Shown here piece by piece: positions 44,821 to 53,562 of a stretch of DNA of 64,000 nt. Source of the DNA: Haladaptatus halobius. GTDB taxonomy: Archaea > Halobacteriota > Halobacteria > Halobacteriales > Haladaptataceae. The notes beneath the pieces are model-generated. The model worked only from the letters and a program-made list of their open reading frames with translations. It ran no database searches and was not told the DNA's origin. Position 1 is the stretch's first letter. Each line of letters opens with the position of its first letter. The translations under genes were made by a program, and so were the position numbers. The stretch spans positions 248,001 to 312,000 of the forward strand of contig NZ_CP085338.1 of assembly GCF_020618475.1 (NCBI RefSeq), written 5' to 3'.

Positions 44821-45197
44821 GTGACATCCTCCCCGCGCTAAAGCACGGGGCTTCCCACAAGGCCGGTCCTTGGTTCGGTGGTCTCTTCGGGTTCGCACCC
44901 TGACAAGGTGCTGGCGATGCCACGTAGCCGTTACTCCTATCTCGTCCGGGAAACGGACGGGACTCGGAGTTACTTGGTTGTTTTGTGTCGGTTGGGTGTC
45001 CGAGGGCTTACTTATTTGATGAGGCAAACACCGAGTCAACTGCCAGTTTTCGGACTATCAGAATTCGATGGGGGTACCATCGAATCGACACCAAGAGATA
45101 CGCAGGGAGAGCACCTAAGGCTGTACCGTACAGTGAAAGTAACCAAAGACGGGCGCTGTATCCCCGCCCTGAAGGGCGAGGTTTGAGCGCCTTGCAC
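44821..45197 (-). mobile_element. TnpB-less miniature IS1341-type element
   Basis: The left edge is a reversed right end (gacatcctccccgcgctaaagcacgggg cttcccac, 44822-44858). The right edge is a reversed left end (tatccccgccctgaagggcgagg, about 45157-45181), matching in reverse the left end of the intact element at 53290. In between lie two blocks shared with the element at 31757 (about 44870-44990 and 45105-45160), including accgtacagtgaaagta. There is no transposase or tnpB. The conserved block next to the right end is where omega RNAs are encoded in TnpB elements. Confidence 0.72.
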
Positions 45198-45583
45198 CGC
45201 ACTACATAATCGGTAGTTGGCTGTTGCTGTCGATCGACGTATGTGATTAGCTACAATCAGATTTTGTGTTACCGGGACGCATTTTTACTCCTCCTACCGT
45301 TGTTTGTAACGTGCTCTCATAGCTCGCCAGAACGTTCCCCCGGTGCCATCAATGGAACACTGTCGTGGCTGGTTGGCTGTGAGAGCTCGCGATTGGCTTT
45401 CCTTCCATTTATACTAGGCGTATCAATTGGAAATAGAAACTATCTATCTGGTTCATATTATGCAGAAATATAAAACAGATTTCTATATTGGAAAACTATT
45501 TACCCCTCTGCTTAGTGGTTTAATATACGTACGACTGGCAATCAAGACTCTCTCATTGAACGCCAGTCGCTGGAGGAATAACC
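45198..45583. other. Intergenic region
   Basis: 386 bases between the miniature element and a membrane protein gene. AT-rich near 45440-45530, which probably includes the promoter for 45584. No gene recognised. Confidence 0.4.
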
Positions 45584-46186
45584 GTGTCATTTAACCAGAT
45601 TCAAAAGCGCTTCCCGACAAAAGTGAGTGATTTGAAAATGGCCGCACGAGCAGTTCGTCTTGTTCTATCCATTCCTCAATACTTACTCTGCTTCGTGGTT
45701 TCGGCTTTCCTTGGACTCTCGGTCTTTGTCCTCTCACAAAATTTAGAACTAGTGCAAACTACTCTACTTAGCAATTATTTGACGATTGGGCAGCGAGTTA
45801 CAGTATTCTCTCAGTTATATCCTATTATTGGAACTGCTTTTTCACCAATAAAAGAGCTCTTCCTTCTACTGAGTGCCGGATTATTTGGTGTCAATCTCTC
45901 GATGGTCATTTATTACTTTCGTGAACATGCAGTCAACGTACAAAGCGGAACCGGTAGTGCAGTGGGTGTGATTTTCGGAACGCTTGGTGCCGGGTGTGCT
46001 GCATGTGGGTCTGTCGTCCTTACTGGGCTACTTTCTTTTGTCGGCGCAACCAGTGTGCTTGCTCTCTTACCGTTTGATGGGCTTTCATTCTCAGCTATTG
46101 CACTAGTTGTATTTCTACTCTCGATATATTGGATATCGGCTGGAATGCGGACCAGCACAATTAATGGCTGTCCGGTCGATATCTGA
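45584..46186 (+). CDS. Polytopic membrane protein with CAACG motif
   Basis: A 200-residue protein starting at GTG with a good ribosome binding site (ggagga 7-8 bases upstream). Five or so hydrophobic helices are predicted; between them lies GAGCAACGSVVLTGLLSF, a Cys pair at a membrane face that might bind metal or form a disulfide. No family confidently named. The Cys motif and the thioredoxin-like secreted protein close by (47243) make a redox or metal role conceivable. Confidence 0.65.
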   Translation: MSFNQIQKRFPTKVSDLKMAARAVRLVLSIPQYLLCFVVSAFLGLSVFVLSQNLELVQTTLLSNYLTIGQRVTVFSQLYPIIGTAFSPIKELFLLLSAGLFGVNLSMVIYYFREHAVNVQSGTGSAVGVIFGTLGAGCAACGSVVLTGLLSFVGATSVLALLPFDGLSFSAIALVVFLLSIYWISAGMRTSTINGCPVDI

Positions 46187-46374
46187 TTCATCTTTGATTT
46201 TCTTGAGTAGTTAGTGAAACCATCACTGAATTGTTCACTCCTGTTAACAGTTTATTTCCATATATTCTAAATCGAAATATTAATAACGGTGATCCTCATT
46301 GCTGTTACCGAAGCGCACGAAAGAAATTTAGTTAATTTCGAAAAACCATGTTAGGTAGAAGATTAACAAATCTG

Positions 46375-47226
46375 ATGAAGGCAAGTATAGAACAAGACGA
46401 TCAAAACACTTCCATTTCGAACCACTCTCGTCGCTCCTTTTTACGGAAAACCGGTACAACGGCTGCTGTATCCGCACTAGGAGTTTCGCAAATTGGTACG
46501 GTGATGGGAGACGACGATGAGTTCTGTCCAATAAGACAATCGCACTCAGAGGAGACGATTCTTGAGGGAACAGAGGAAGAAGTCAAGATCTATACCACCG
46601 AATCTCGTATTCCAGGACCAACTGCAGTGGTGGTTGGTGGTACCCATGGCATTGAACCAGCAGGTTGGAGAACAGCGCATTCTGTTCAGAACTGGGCCAT
46701 CAACTCTGGGAAACTTATTGTGCTTCCGGAAATAAATCCAGTTGCTATTCGAAGAGAAACATATATCAATGAGAATGGGGATTTGAACGATCATTTCCCA
46801 CCGGGGAGTCGACCAACGACAAAACTTGCACGAGCGCTATGGCAGACTATAGAAGCGGCTGATCCAGATGTCTTCTTCAGTCTCCATAGTTCTCAAGGAA
46901 TCCTTCATGAGCTTGAGGGTCCCCCTGGTGTTGGACAAGCAATTTATCCAACATATATTGATGGGGCACGTGCCGACGCCTATAACACCGTCCAGTATAT
47001 GAATCAGCGTTTTAACTCGCATCGGTCGATCTACGATTTTAAAGTCGGGAATACTCTCTATGGCATCCGGCCGCGCCTCACGCACAAAGTCGCAGCAGAT
47101 CTCAAGATTCCCGGATTCCTTGTTGAAGCCACGCGATATGGCACAACACTGGAGACACAGGTGCAATGGGAGAAGGCGATTGTGGCTCATCTCCTCAAGC
47201 AAAATGGGATGAAAGTCGATAGGTAA
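46375..47226 (+). CDS. Tat-exported M14-like (succinylglutamate desuccinylase type) hydrolase
   Basis: A 283-residue protein with a Tat signal (SRRSFLRK, Arg 19-20) and no lipobox. The zinc site of the M14/aspartoacylase-like fold is visible as H91 and E94 (GGTHGIEPAG) and H171 (FFSLHSSQG), with the catalytic Glu likely in LVEATRYGT near 246. It would act outside the cell as a carboxypeptidase or amide hydrolase. It is the full-length paralog of 52391-53224 and, like it, is convergent with a secreted thioredoxin-fold gene. ATG at 46375 is preferred; 46348 is an alternative. Confidence 0.82.
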   Translation: MKASIEQDDQNTSISNHSRRSFLRKTGTTAAVSALGVSQIGTVMGDDDEFCPIRQSHSEETILEGTEEEVKIYTTESRIPGPTAVVVGGTHGIEPAGWRTAHSVQNWAINSGKLIVLPEINPVAIRRETYINENGDLNDHFPPGSRPTTKLARALWQTIEAADPDVFFSLHSSQGILHELEGPPGVGQAIYPTYIDGARADAYNTVQYMNQRFNSHRSIYDFKVGNTLYGIRPRLTHKVAADLKIPGFLVEATRYGTTLETQVQWEKAIVAHLLKQNGMKVDR

Positions 47227-47242
47227 GTTGAAAACCTACCTT

Positions 47243-48064
47243 CTAGAGTCCGAGCACATTTTTGAATATGCTGTAACTCTGTCTTCCGACGATTTTCGTC
47301 ACGTACTCTCCAGATCGGAAGGCGATAGACGTTGGCGTTCCCTTAAGATTTGCGCTCTTTGCAACTGAAAGATCCTCTTGCACTTGTTTCTTTTGTGCTT
47401 TCGATCGGGCGTCACGGATGATTTCCTGTCCGTCTAACTGGGTCTCTTGATCGATGAATATTTTCGTTTTTGAGAGTACATTTTCATTATTGAATTGGTC
47501 TTGATTGCTGAAATAATGCGATTTCAGATCCCAGAATGCTTGCTCATCTCGAACATGGGTCGCTTCAAGAGCATAGATCGCGCTAGCTCCCCACTGTTCG
47601 ACGACAGGTATTGTTCGTAAAACGAAGGAGAGCTCCCCAGAATCGATATGGTTGCGCTTGAGTTTTGGATATGTATTTTCCTCAAAATACACGCAGTTAG
47701 GGCAGGACGGATCCTCAAATGTAATCAGGGTTGCATCTGCACTGAACGGAGCTGGTCCACGCGTTGGCTCATCAAAAATTCCGCTCGTCGACGGATGGTC
47801 GGGTGCCGACTGAGTAGTCGTGGTCGTTTCCTGTGTAGTGGTGGTTGTTTGCTCCGTCGTAGACTGAGAGGTACTACTCGTCTCTTGCTCTGCTGTTGTT
47901 TCCGTTGTTGAAGTTGCCGTCGTTTCTGTTGTCCGGGTTGTGGATGTATGGGTGGTGGACGTGTGAGTGGAGCCTGTGGTATCTGATTCATCTGACTGTG
48001 AAGTACAACCAGCTACAAAGAGGCTTGCGGGGACTGCTGCTTTAAGGAGGGTTCGTCGATTCAT
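47243..48064 (-). CDS. Secreted thioredoxin-fold (DsbA-like) lipoprotein
   Basis: A 273-residue protein: twin-arginine (MNRRTLLK), lipobox VAGC with Cys20, then a long Thr/Ser/Glu-rich linker (about 22-90), then a DsbA-like thioredoxin domain with the active site C121-P-N-C124 (EDPSCPNCVYFEEN), a helical insert, and the cis-Pro loop GTPTSIAF. It would be anchored outside and oxidise or isomerise disulfides of exported proteins. Convergent with the M14-like hydrolase gene, 16 bases apart. Confidence 0.9.
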   Translation of the reverse strand: MNRRTLLKAAVPASLFVAGCTSQSDESDTTGSTHTSTTHTSTTRTTETTATSTTETTAEQETSSTSQSTTEQTTTTTQETTTTTQSAPDHPSTSGIFDEPTRGPAPFSADATLITFEDPSCPNCVYFEENTYPKLKRNHIDSGELSFVLRTIPVVEQWGASAIYALEATHVRDEQAFWDLKSHYFSNQDQFNNENVLSKTKIFIDQETQLDGQEIIRDARSKAQKKQVQEDLSVAKSANLKGTPTSIAFRSGEYVTKIVGRQSYSIFKNVLGL

Positions 48065-48547
48065 CGTTGTAAATATTTCTCTCTTCGTATTTAGAGCTAC
48101 TGTTTAGGTATTCACTGTTAACAAGTTAGTACAGTCATATTAGTTGGAATGTTAGTATATATAAATTGCAAGCAATCAAACTCTGGCCTTGGGAGTTCAA
48201 TAACAAGATCGTTCAGTACGTCAGAGGCACGGAGAAGCACCTTTGTGCTTCTCCTGTGTGGATCGCAGATGACGATGTGTCGCGGGGGCTTGCAGTGGGG
48301 CTGGAGTGATGGCGCCAGCCGGACTGTACCATTAGCCATCGGTGTCTTGGCCATTTCAGCGACATATTGTTATTTTTTCAACTGCCTCTTATACTTATTG
48401 GATGAAATAAGCTACAACCCCTGAAACAGCTCCCACGAAGCGTTATGCATGGAGTCTTTCAATTCGGCTTGTCCACTGTAAGCTCATCCAGAGATCTCGG
48501 GTTCAAATCACACTTGTATTATTGACGTAATTTATAGGAAAAGTTGT
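48065..48547. other. Intergenic region
   Basis: 483 bases between the thioredoxin-like gene start and the carbamoyltransferase end. An open frame of 78 codons on the minus strand (48118-48354) has no family resemblance and I do not call it. Otherwise nothing recognised. Confidence 0.4.
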
Positions 48548-50305
48548 TCAGTCGTCTATTGCTTGGACATCGGTGGCTGAATTGTCCAAGTCACTCTTTG
48601 TCACTACGAAGTCCTCGATAGCAAGGATATCAAGCCCCATTCCGAAGAAGTCCTTGATAGCTTCCGTTGGCGTCGCCACAATCGGTTCACCGTGGTCGTT
48701 GAAAGAGGTATTAAGCACCGCAGGAACGCCAGTTCGGTCGCGGAACTCGGAGATGAGACGGTGATACCGTGGATTCTGATCACGCCGTACTGTCTGTGGG
48801 CGAGTTGTCTGGTCGCTTGGATGGAGGACGGCCGCAATATCATCACGTTGATTCTCTGGAACCGAAGCAGTCGTTATCATGAACGGTGCAACGTGACTCG
48901 GGTCAAGGTAGTCGTCTACCGCCGACTCAAGCATCGAAGGAGCAAACGGACGCCATTCCTCGCGATGCTTGACGAAACGGTTGACTCGATCGCGGGACTC
49001 AACTGATCGAGGGTCGGCAAGGATACTTCGATTGCCCAGCGCACGTGGTCCGAGTTCGAGACGACCTTGAAACCATGCAACAAGATCACCCTCGGTGAGG
49101 CGCTCAGCGACGTATGCTGCAAGGTCGTCCGGCTTAACATAGGGAATTTTATTCGTCTGAAGGACGCGTCGGATCTCAGCAGAGTCAAAGGCAGAACCGA
49201 GGTAGACATCCGTCATTGGTGGAACGGAATTTGGGTGTTGGGTTAACCAGCCAGCGCCGAGCGGGAGGCCAGCATCGTTAGCGACCGGCTGGATAAACAC
49301 ATCCTCGACATCGTCCGCTTGCATCACGCGTGTATTCATTTTACAGTTGAGGGCAACGCCTCCTGCGAGGCCGACGTTGCCGTCTCCGACATGAGGAACA
49401 TACGTTTCTACGATATCTGTGACCGTCTCCTCAAGTAATTTCTGTGCAGTATACGCGAGATCTTTTTCCCATTGGGTAAATTCCCCTGGCGTTTCGACGC
49501 GAGAGCGGTCGAATAAATCCTCCAGTGTGGCTACGCCGTACCCTGTCCCCCATCGCTGAGTGAGATCAGTAACATCATAGTCAACACCGGTATCGATTAC
49601 CTCGTGGAGCATCGATTCGATATCGTCGTTTTGCTCCCCATAGGGCGCGAGACCCATCACTTTCCCTTCACCGTTAAACATCTGATAGCCGAGATAACTG
49701 GTAATGATGGCAAAAAAGAGACCAAGACTATTTGGGTGTTTGTAGGTCCGAACGCGTTTCATGCTGTCGGGTTGAGCGTCCCAGACCACCGTGGAGTCGA
49801 ACTCCCCTTTTGCATCGACGGTGAGAACGAGTGCTTCCTCAAAGTCGGAAGGATGGAAGGCACTTGCTGCGTGACAGGCGTGATGAGATTGAGTTTCGAT
49901 AGTTGGAACCGGTGTACCGATCTCGGCTAACCGTGCTTCTACTTCTTTCGTCGGACGAAAGGTCGCCTTCGCTTGTGTCTTAAACACTTCTCCAAGCGTA
50001 GCAGCCTTGTCAATAACATCCTCGACGGAAAGGGCGTCGTGGAGGTAGTGCGTGAGTATTTTGTTACTAAGTCCAGGCTCGTACGGGAGGATGATACGAT
50101 CGATATCGCCCAGACCAAGGTCACGATAGTCGAGGCAGGCCTTAATAGCCTGCTCTGGAAACGAATTAGCCGCGTGCTTTTGTCGCGACAGACGTTCTTC
50201 TTCGATGGCGTAGATAAGATCTCCATTTTCGAACAATGCTGCACTTGGATCGTGTTGACCGTATAGCCCAACGGCAGGTTTGAACGATAGTAAATACGAG
50301 GTCAT
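48548..50305 (-). CDS. Carbamoyltransferase (NodU/TobZ family)
   Basis: A 585-residue carbamoyltransferase. The N-terminal Kae1-like domain has HDPSAALFENG and the metal/His motif SHHACHAASAF (around 140-150), TVDAKGEFDS, and GVALNCKMNTRV. The C-terminal YrdC-related NodU domain shows FQGRLELGPRALGNRSILADPR and PAVLNTSFNDHGEPIV. Enzymes of this family use carbamoyl phosphate and ATP to put a carbamoyl group on a hydroxyl of a sugar or antibiotic. No nearby nodulation or antibiotic genes; surface-glycan modification is the likeliest use in a haloarchaeon. Confidence 0.92.
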   Translation of the reverse strand: MTSYLLSFKPAVGLYGQHDPSAALFENGDLIYAIEEERLSRQKHAANSFPEQAIKACLDYRDLGLGDIDRIILPYEPGLSNKILTHYLHDALSVEDVIDKAATLGEVFKTQAKATFRPTKEVEARLAEIGTPVPTIETQSHHACHAASAFHPSDFEEALVLTVDAKGEFDSTVVWDAQPDSMKRVRTYKHPNSLGLFFAIITSYLGYQMFNGEGKVMGLAPYGEQNDDIESMLHEVIDTGVDYDVTDLTQRWGTGYGVATLEDLFDRSRVETPGEFTQWEKDLAYTAQKLLEETVTDIVETYVPHVGDGNVGLAGGVALNCKMNTRVMQADDVEDVFIQPVANDAGLPLGAGWLTQHPNSVPPMTDVYLGSAFDSAEIRRVLQTNKIPYVKPDDLAAYVAERLTEGDLVAWFQGRLELGPRALGNRSILADPRSVESRDRVNRFVKHREEWRPFAPSMLESAVDDYLDPSHVAPFMITTASVPENQRDDIAAVLHPSDQTTRPQTVRRDQNPRYHRLISEFRDRTGVPAVLNTSFNDHGEPIVATPTEAIKDFFGMGLDILAIEDFVVTKSDLDNSATDVQAIDD

Positions 50306-50370
50306 ACTGAGTTATTGATTTGAACATTTTTAAATATAGGTCATGCTGAGTTATTCAGCAAGACCGACTT

Positions 50371-50410
50371 ATGGGAAGCCCCGCCGTAAACGGCGGGGAG
50401 GATATAACTG
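50371..50410 (+). repeat. Solo right-end hairpin of a TnpB element
   Basis: gggaagccCCGCCGtaaaCGGCGGggaggatataac, the right-end design seen in reverse at 44822-44858. No tnpB upstream. It lies just before the carbamoyltransferase promoter region, near a duplicated tcatRctgagttatt sequence at about 50303 and 50340. Confidence 0.6.
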
Positions 50411-50659
50411 ATTCTAATGAATTAGCCCCCATCCTCGATTGTCTGCTAGTCTCCTAGCAATTTGATGCCGAAGTTCATGATTTCTACTCTGCCTAAATGA
50501 TTCTTAGCCGTCATTAAGACGGGGCAACTTATTAGCCAATGTTCTTCGGTGATATCAATATGTGACCAATGATAAAACTACTCGCGTAATATATTATTTG
50601 GTATAAAAATTATGTCAACTCAGATCTTTTAAAAATTTAATAGCAATAGGAATATTACT

Positions 50660-50980
50660 CTATTCCTTTAACTCGGGAATATAATATCGCCTAGCTGGCC
50701 AACTTATCTTTTTTAAATATCGACCACCGAAAGCGAAAAGTCCTTGACCAAGAAATAGCAAAAAAAGTAATTCAAGAGGTACATTATGTACTGAGAGAAG
50801 TTGGGAAATTGCTAAGTATATGAATGTGCCCCCAATTACGAACCAGGCCACAGTTTTTATAATCTGTTCTGAGGTTATAAATTCAATTAAACGAACTTCA
50901 TTTGAGCGCACGAGCGTATCTTCCCACTCCTCTCGATCGAACTCTTGGATTGCCATCCATATATTGTTAATACGTACCAT
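50660..50980 (-). CDS. Small two-helix membrane protein
   Basis: A 106-residue protein: soluble N-terminal 45 residues, then two membrane helices (about 46-65 and 72-92) and a basic tail. ATG at 50980 chosen as the most compact start; 51019 would add 13 residues. No family recognised. Confidence 0.5.
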   Translation of the reverse strand: MVRINNIWMAIQEFDREEWEDTLVRSNEVRLIEFITSEQIIKTVAWFVIGGTFIYLAISQLLSVHNVPLELLFLLFLGQGLFAFGGRYLKKISWPARRYYIPELKE

Positions 50981-51180
50981 GGTAAATGGTCTTTCATGAT
51001 TTATTGACAATAACGCCATAAAATTGATTATCTTTTTGACGAAAATCGTTGTTTTATTACTACTGTTTAATACCGGAATGAGAAATCTCGTAGGAGATAC
51101 AAAGCAAATTCGGTTGTTGGGGGAATTTTTCGATAGGTAAAATAGATAGTTTTACAAGAAAGGGGGATCATTATTCGATA

Positions 51181-51336
51181 ATGAAAACAGTTACAAACCC
51201 TGCAGCCACAAACGCCGCTGATTTTTACTGTCCAAAATGCCATAATCAAATAACAAATCTGATTCTAACTGGCCCAGCAACATTCATTCTTATTCCCTGC
51301 GGTCACCACGGGCTTCCACAGGAAAAAACAACATAG
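51181..51336 (+). CDS. Very small zinc-finger protein
   Basis: A 51-residue ORF from ATG with CPKCHN near residues 17-22 and CGHHG at 40-44, forming a four-ligand (Cys/Cys, Cys/His) zinc knuckle. Such one-domain zinc microproteins are abundant in haloarchaea and some regulate lipid metabolism, biofilm or motility. It is not part of an operon. Called from the motif alone. Confidence 0.55.
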   Translation: MKTVTNPAATNAADFYCPKCHNQITNLILTGPATFILIPCGHHGLPQEKTT

Positions 51337-51520
51337 CCATAGCCGTTTGAAGAGTATCTCACTGCTCCCAACAAATTCATGTACCGATCCATGAAATACA
51401 AAGTGTAATTGCAATAAGAGGGCACGAATATATCCCTCTAGGTTTAACAGATGAAAACGCTCTTCTCGAAAGGTTCCTCTCCAGTCAAGAGAAGTTCTAT
51501 TACTCATTTACCTGAATACA

Positions 51521-52130
51521 GGCGCTAAGGCCCCTTCCTCAAGCAGTGAGCAACGCAAGCTCTCACGGAAAGAGCACGGTTCGGCGAACTACCGCGACCA
51601 ACAGCGGACGGTTGCCTGGCGACACGCCGACCTGAAGCGAAAACGCCGAGACTTCCTGCACAAGCTCTCTGCCTACTATGCTCGGGAGTACGACCTCGTA
51701 GCCGTCGAAGATCTCGACGCAAAGGGGTTGATGGAACTACCGGACAACAGCCGAAACCGCGCCGGAGCGGCTTGGGGACGTTCCTCCGAATGTTAGAGTA
51801 CAAGTGCCAACGCGAGGGAACGCACTTCGTCGTTGTCAACCCACGAGGGACGACGAAGGAGTGTTCGAACTGTGGCGTTTCGACCGAGAAGCCACTATGG
51901 ATGCGCGAGCACTCGTGTCCCTCATGCGGGTTCGAGGCGGACAGGGATCTCAACGCCGCGTACAATATTCTTGCTCGCGGACTCGCCAAAGTAGGAGTGG
52001 TTCACTCCGATTCAATGCCTGCGGAGACTGCGCTCCCTACGGACACCGTTGTGTCTGCAAAGCGCGTCATCGAAACAGGAAGCCCCGTCCTCAGCGAGGC
52101 CGTCAGGCCGAGCAGGGCGGGGTAGTTCAC
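51521..52130 (+). mobile_element. Internally deleted TnpB element 3
   Basis: The left end (gcgctaaggccccttcctc, 51522-51540) matches the left end of the intact element at 53290, and the right end (gaagccccgtcctcagcgagg... ggcggggtagttcac) closes at 52130. The first half of tnpB is deleted, joining the left end to the middle of the gene. Same family and orientation as the intact element 1.2 kb downstream. Confidence 0.8.
51551..52125 (+). pseudogene. tnpB: tnpB, N-terminally deleted and frameshifted
   Basis: The reading starts at QRKLSRKEHGSANYRDQ, corresponding to about residue 218 of the intact TnpB at 53563, so the first RuvC Asp is lost. It contains VAVEDLDAKGLMELPDNSRNRAG, then a single-base deletion near 51775 shifts the frame, then continues with TFLRMLEYKCQREG, the zinc ribbon (CSNCG, CPSCG) and DRDLNAAYN. 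Non-functional as a nuclease. Confidence 0.88.
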
Positions 52131-52390
52131 TAACCTTGTTCAGGCGAGAAAAGGAAGAGAAATGGTGAAAAGCAAAATATTATCCTGATTATTGGTACTG
52201 CTTTGACTATCATTCCACCAACGCAAGTTATTGGAATTCGTTTCCCTTTAGTATGTTGAATATACTTCGGCGTAAGTAGATTCTACCGTGGAAATAGCTG
52301 CTTTTCTATATTGAATATTCTATATTCACACCCAGAATCTGTAACACTGTACCCATAACAAAATAGGAACTTGGATATTGATTAATCGCC

Positions 52391-53224
52391 ATGCCAAGTA
52401 AAAAGTCTGGCAATAATGCCAGCGATAGAAGCGACTCAAGTTCACGACGATCGTTCCTTCGACTAGCTGGTGGTGCCTTTGCCACCGTCCCAGTAGCAGT
52501 AGCGACTCAAGGGAAAGGCCGAGCCGAAACTCGAACAGCCTACAAAATCCGTGAAGGGACACCTGATGAGACTACCGTCTATGAGATTGACTCAGGTAAA
52601 CCCGGGCCAACGGGCGTTGTTGTGGGTGGTCTCCACGGAATAGAAGAAGCAGGGTATATTTCTGCAAATGATGTTACCGAGTGGTCGATCGATCAAGGGA
52701 ACTTGGTGGTTATCCCAGAAGCAAACCAAGTTGCAATCAAAAATGATACCTACTCAAATGACAACGGAAATCTGAATCGGAAATTCCCGCCAGGAGAAGA
52801 ACCTACAACTCCACTTGCGCGTGAAATCTGGAAGGTGGTTAGAGATTCTGATCCCGATATCGTGCTTTCATTGCACAGTTCAAAAGGGATTTATCGATCA
52901 AATGTCGGACCTAACGGTGTCGGACAAGCTATTTATCCGACGATTGCTCATGGAGCAAAAGAAGATGCTGTAATGACTGCTCAATATATGAATCAGTATC
53001 ATCTTGATCAATCATTGCCTGATCACTATCGATTCCGACGTGGTAATCTGATTGACGCTGATCGATCTCTTCTTACTCATAAGGTTGCAGGAGATCTTCA
53101 CGAAGTCGGATTTATCGTTGAAGTAACGCGATACGGAACTACTTTAGATTTGCGAGTTCGATGGACGCTCAATATTATCCGTCACCTCCTCCGTCGACAT
53201 GGGATTAATCGGGTCTACAGATAG
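52391..53224 (+). CDS. Tat-exported M14-like hydrolase, second copy
   Basis: A 277-residue protein with a Tat signal (SRRSFLRLAGG, Arg 19-20). Zinc ligands H82 and E85 are in GGLHGIEEAG; a third His is in LSLHSSKG; the catalytic Glu is probably in IVEVTRYGT. It is paralogous to 46375-47226 along the whole mature part (NDNGNLN.KFPPG, GVGQAIYPT, YMNQ, LTHKVA.DL). Exported amide or peptide hydrolase. It is bracketed by two related TnpB elements in the same orientation. Confidence 0.82.
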   Translation: MPSKKSGNNASDRSDSSSRRSFLRLAGGAFATVPVAVATQGKGRAETRTAYKIREGTPDETTVYEIDSGKPGPTGVVVGGLHGIEEAGYISANDVTEWSIDQGNLVVIPEANQVAIKNDTYSNDNGNLNRKFPPGEEPTTPLAREIWKVVRDSDPDIVLSLHSSKGIYRSNVGPNGVGQAIYPTIAHGAKEDAVMTAQYMNQYHLDQSLPDHYRFRRGNLIDADRSLLTHKVAGDLHEVGFIVEVTRYGTTLDLRVRWTLNIIRHLLRRHGINRVYR

Positions 53225-53439
53225 TTGAGAGGAGGACAATTATTCGTGAACTACTCCCACCTACCGCGTTCGGGCTTACCTGAATTGCAGGCGCTAAGGC
53301 CCCTTCCTCAGGGAGCGCCGAATGGCGCGAGCAGGGAGGGGATACAGCGCCGTCATCGTCTTTCATACACTGTTCTGTCGCAGGCCCACAGGCCCAAGTA
53401 ATCGGTAGCTATATCTACACACATTGTGTAACTTGTGGT

Positions 53440-53562
53440 GTGGCAACGCGCAAGAACATCTCTATCCGAGACGACCAAGAGGAGTGGATTCAGAACAACC
53501 ATCTGAACCTCTCGCGGTTCGTTCAGGATAAGTTGGACGAACTCATCGAAGACCGCTCGTAG
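53440..53562 (+). CDS. Small RHH-like protein abutting TnpB
   Basis: A 40-residue ORF from GTG with the layout KNISIRDDQEEWIQ (strand then helix) and LSRFVQDKLDELIE (helix), the arrangement of a ribbon-helix-helix/CopG-type minimal domain. Its stop TAG at 53560-53562 is followed at once by the tnpB ATG at 53563, so translation is coupled. A counterpart precedes tnpB at 158-298. Likely a regulator of the element. Confidence 0.6.
   Translation: MATRKNISIRDDQEEWIQNNHLNLSRFVQDKLDELIEDRS

Noticed and set aside
48118..48354. 78-codon minus-strand open frame
   Set aside because: No start-site signals or family resemblance; basic composition unlike neighbouring proteins.
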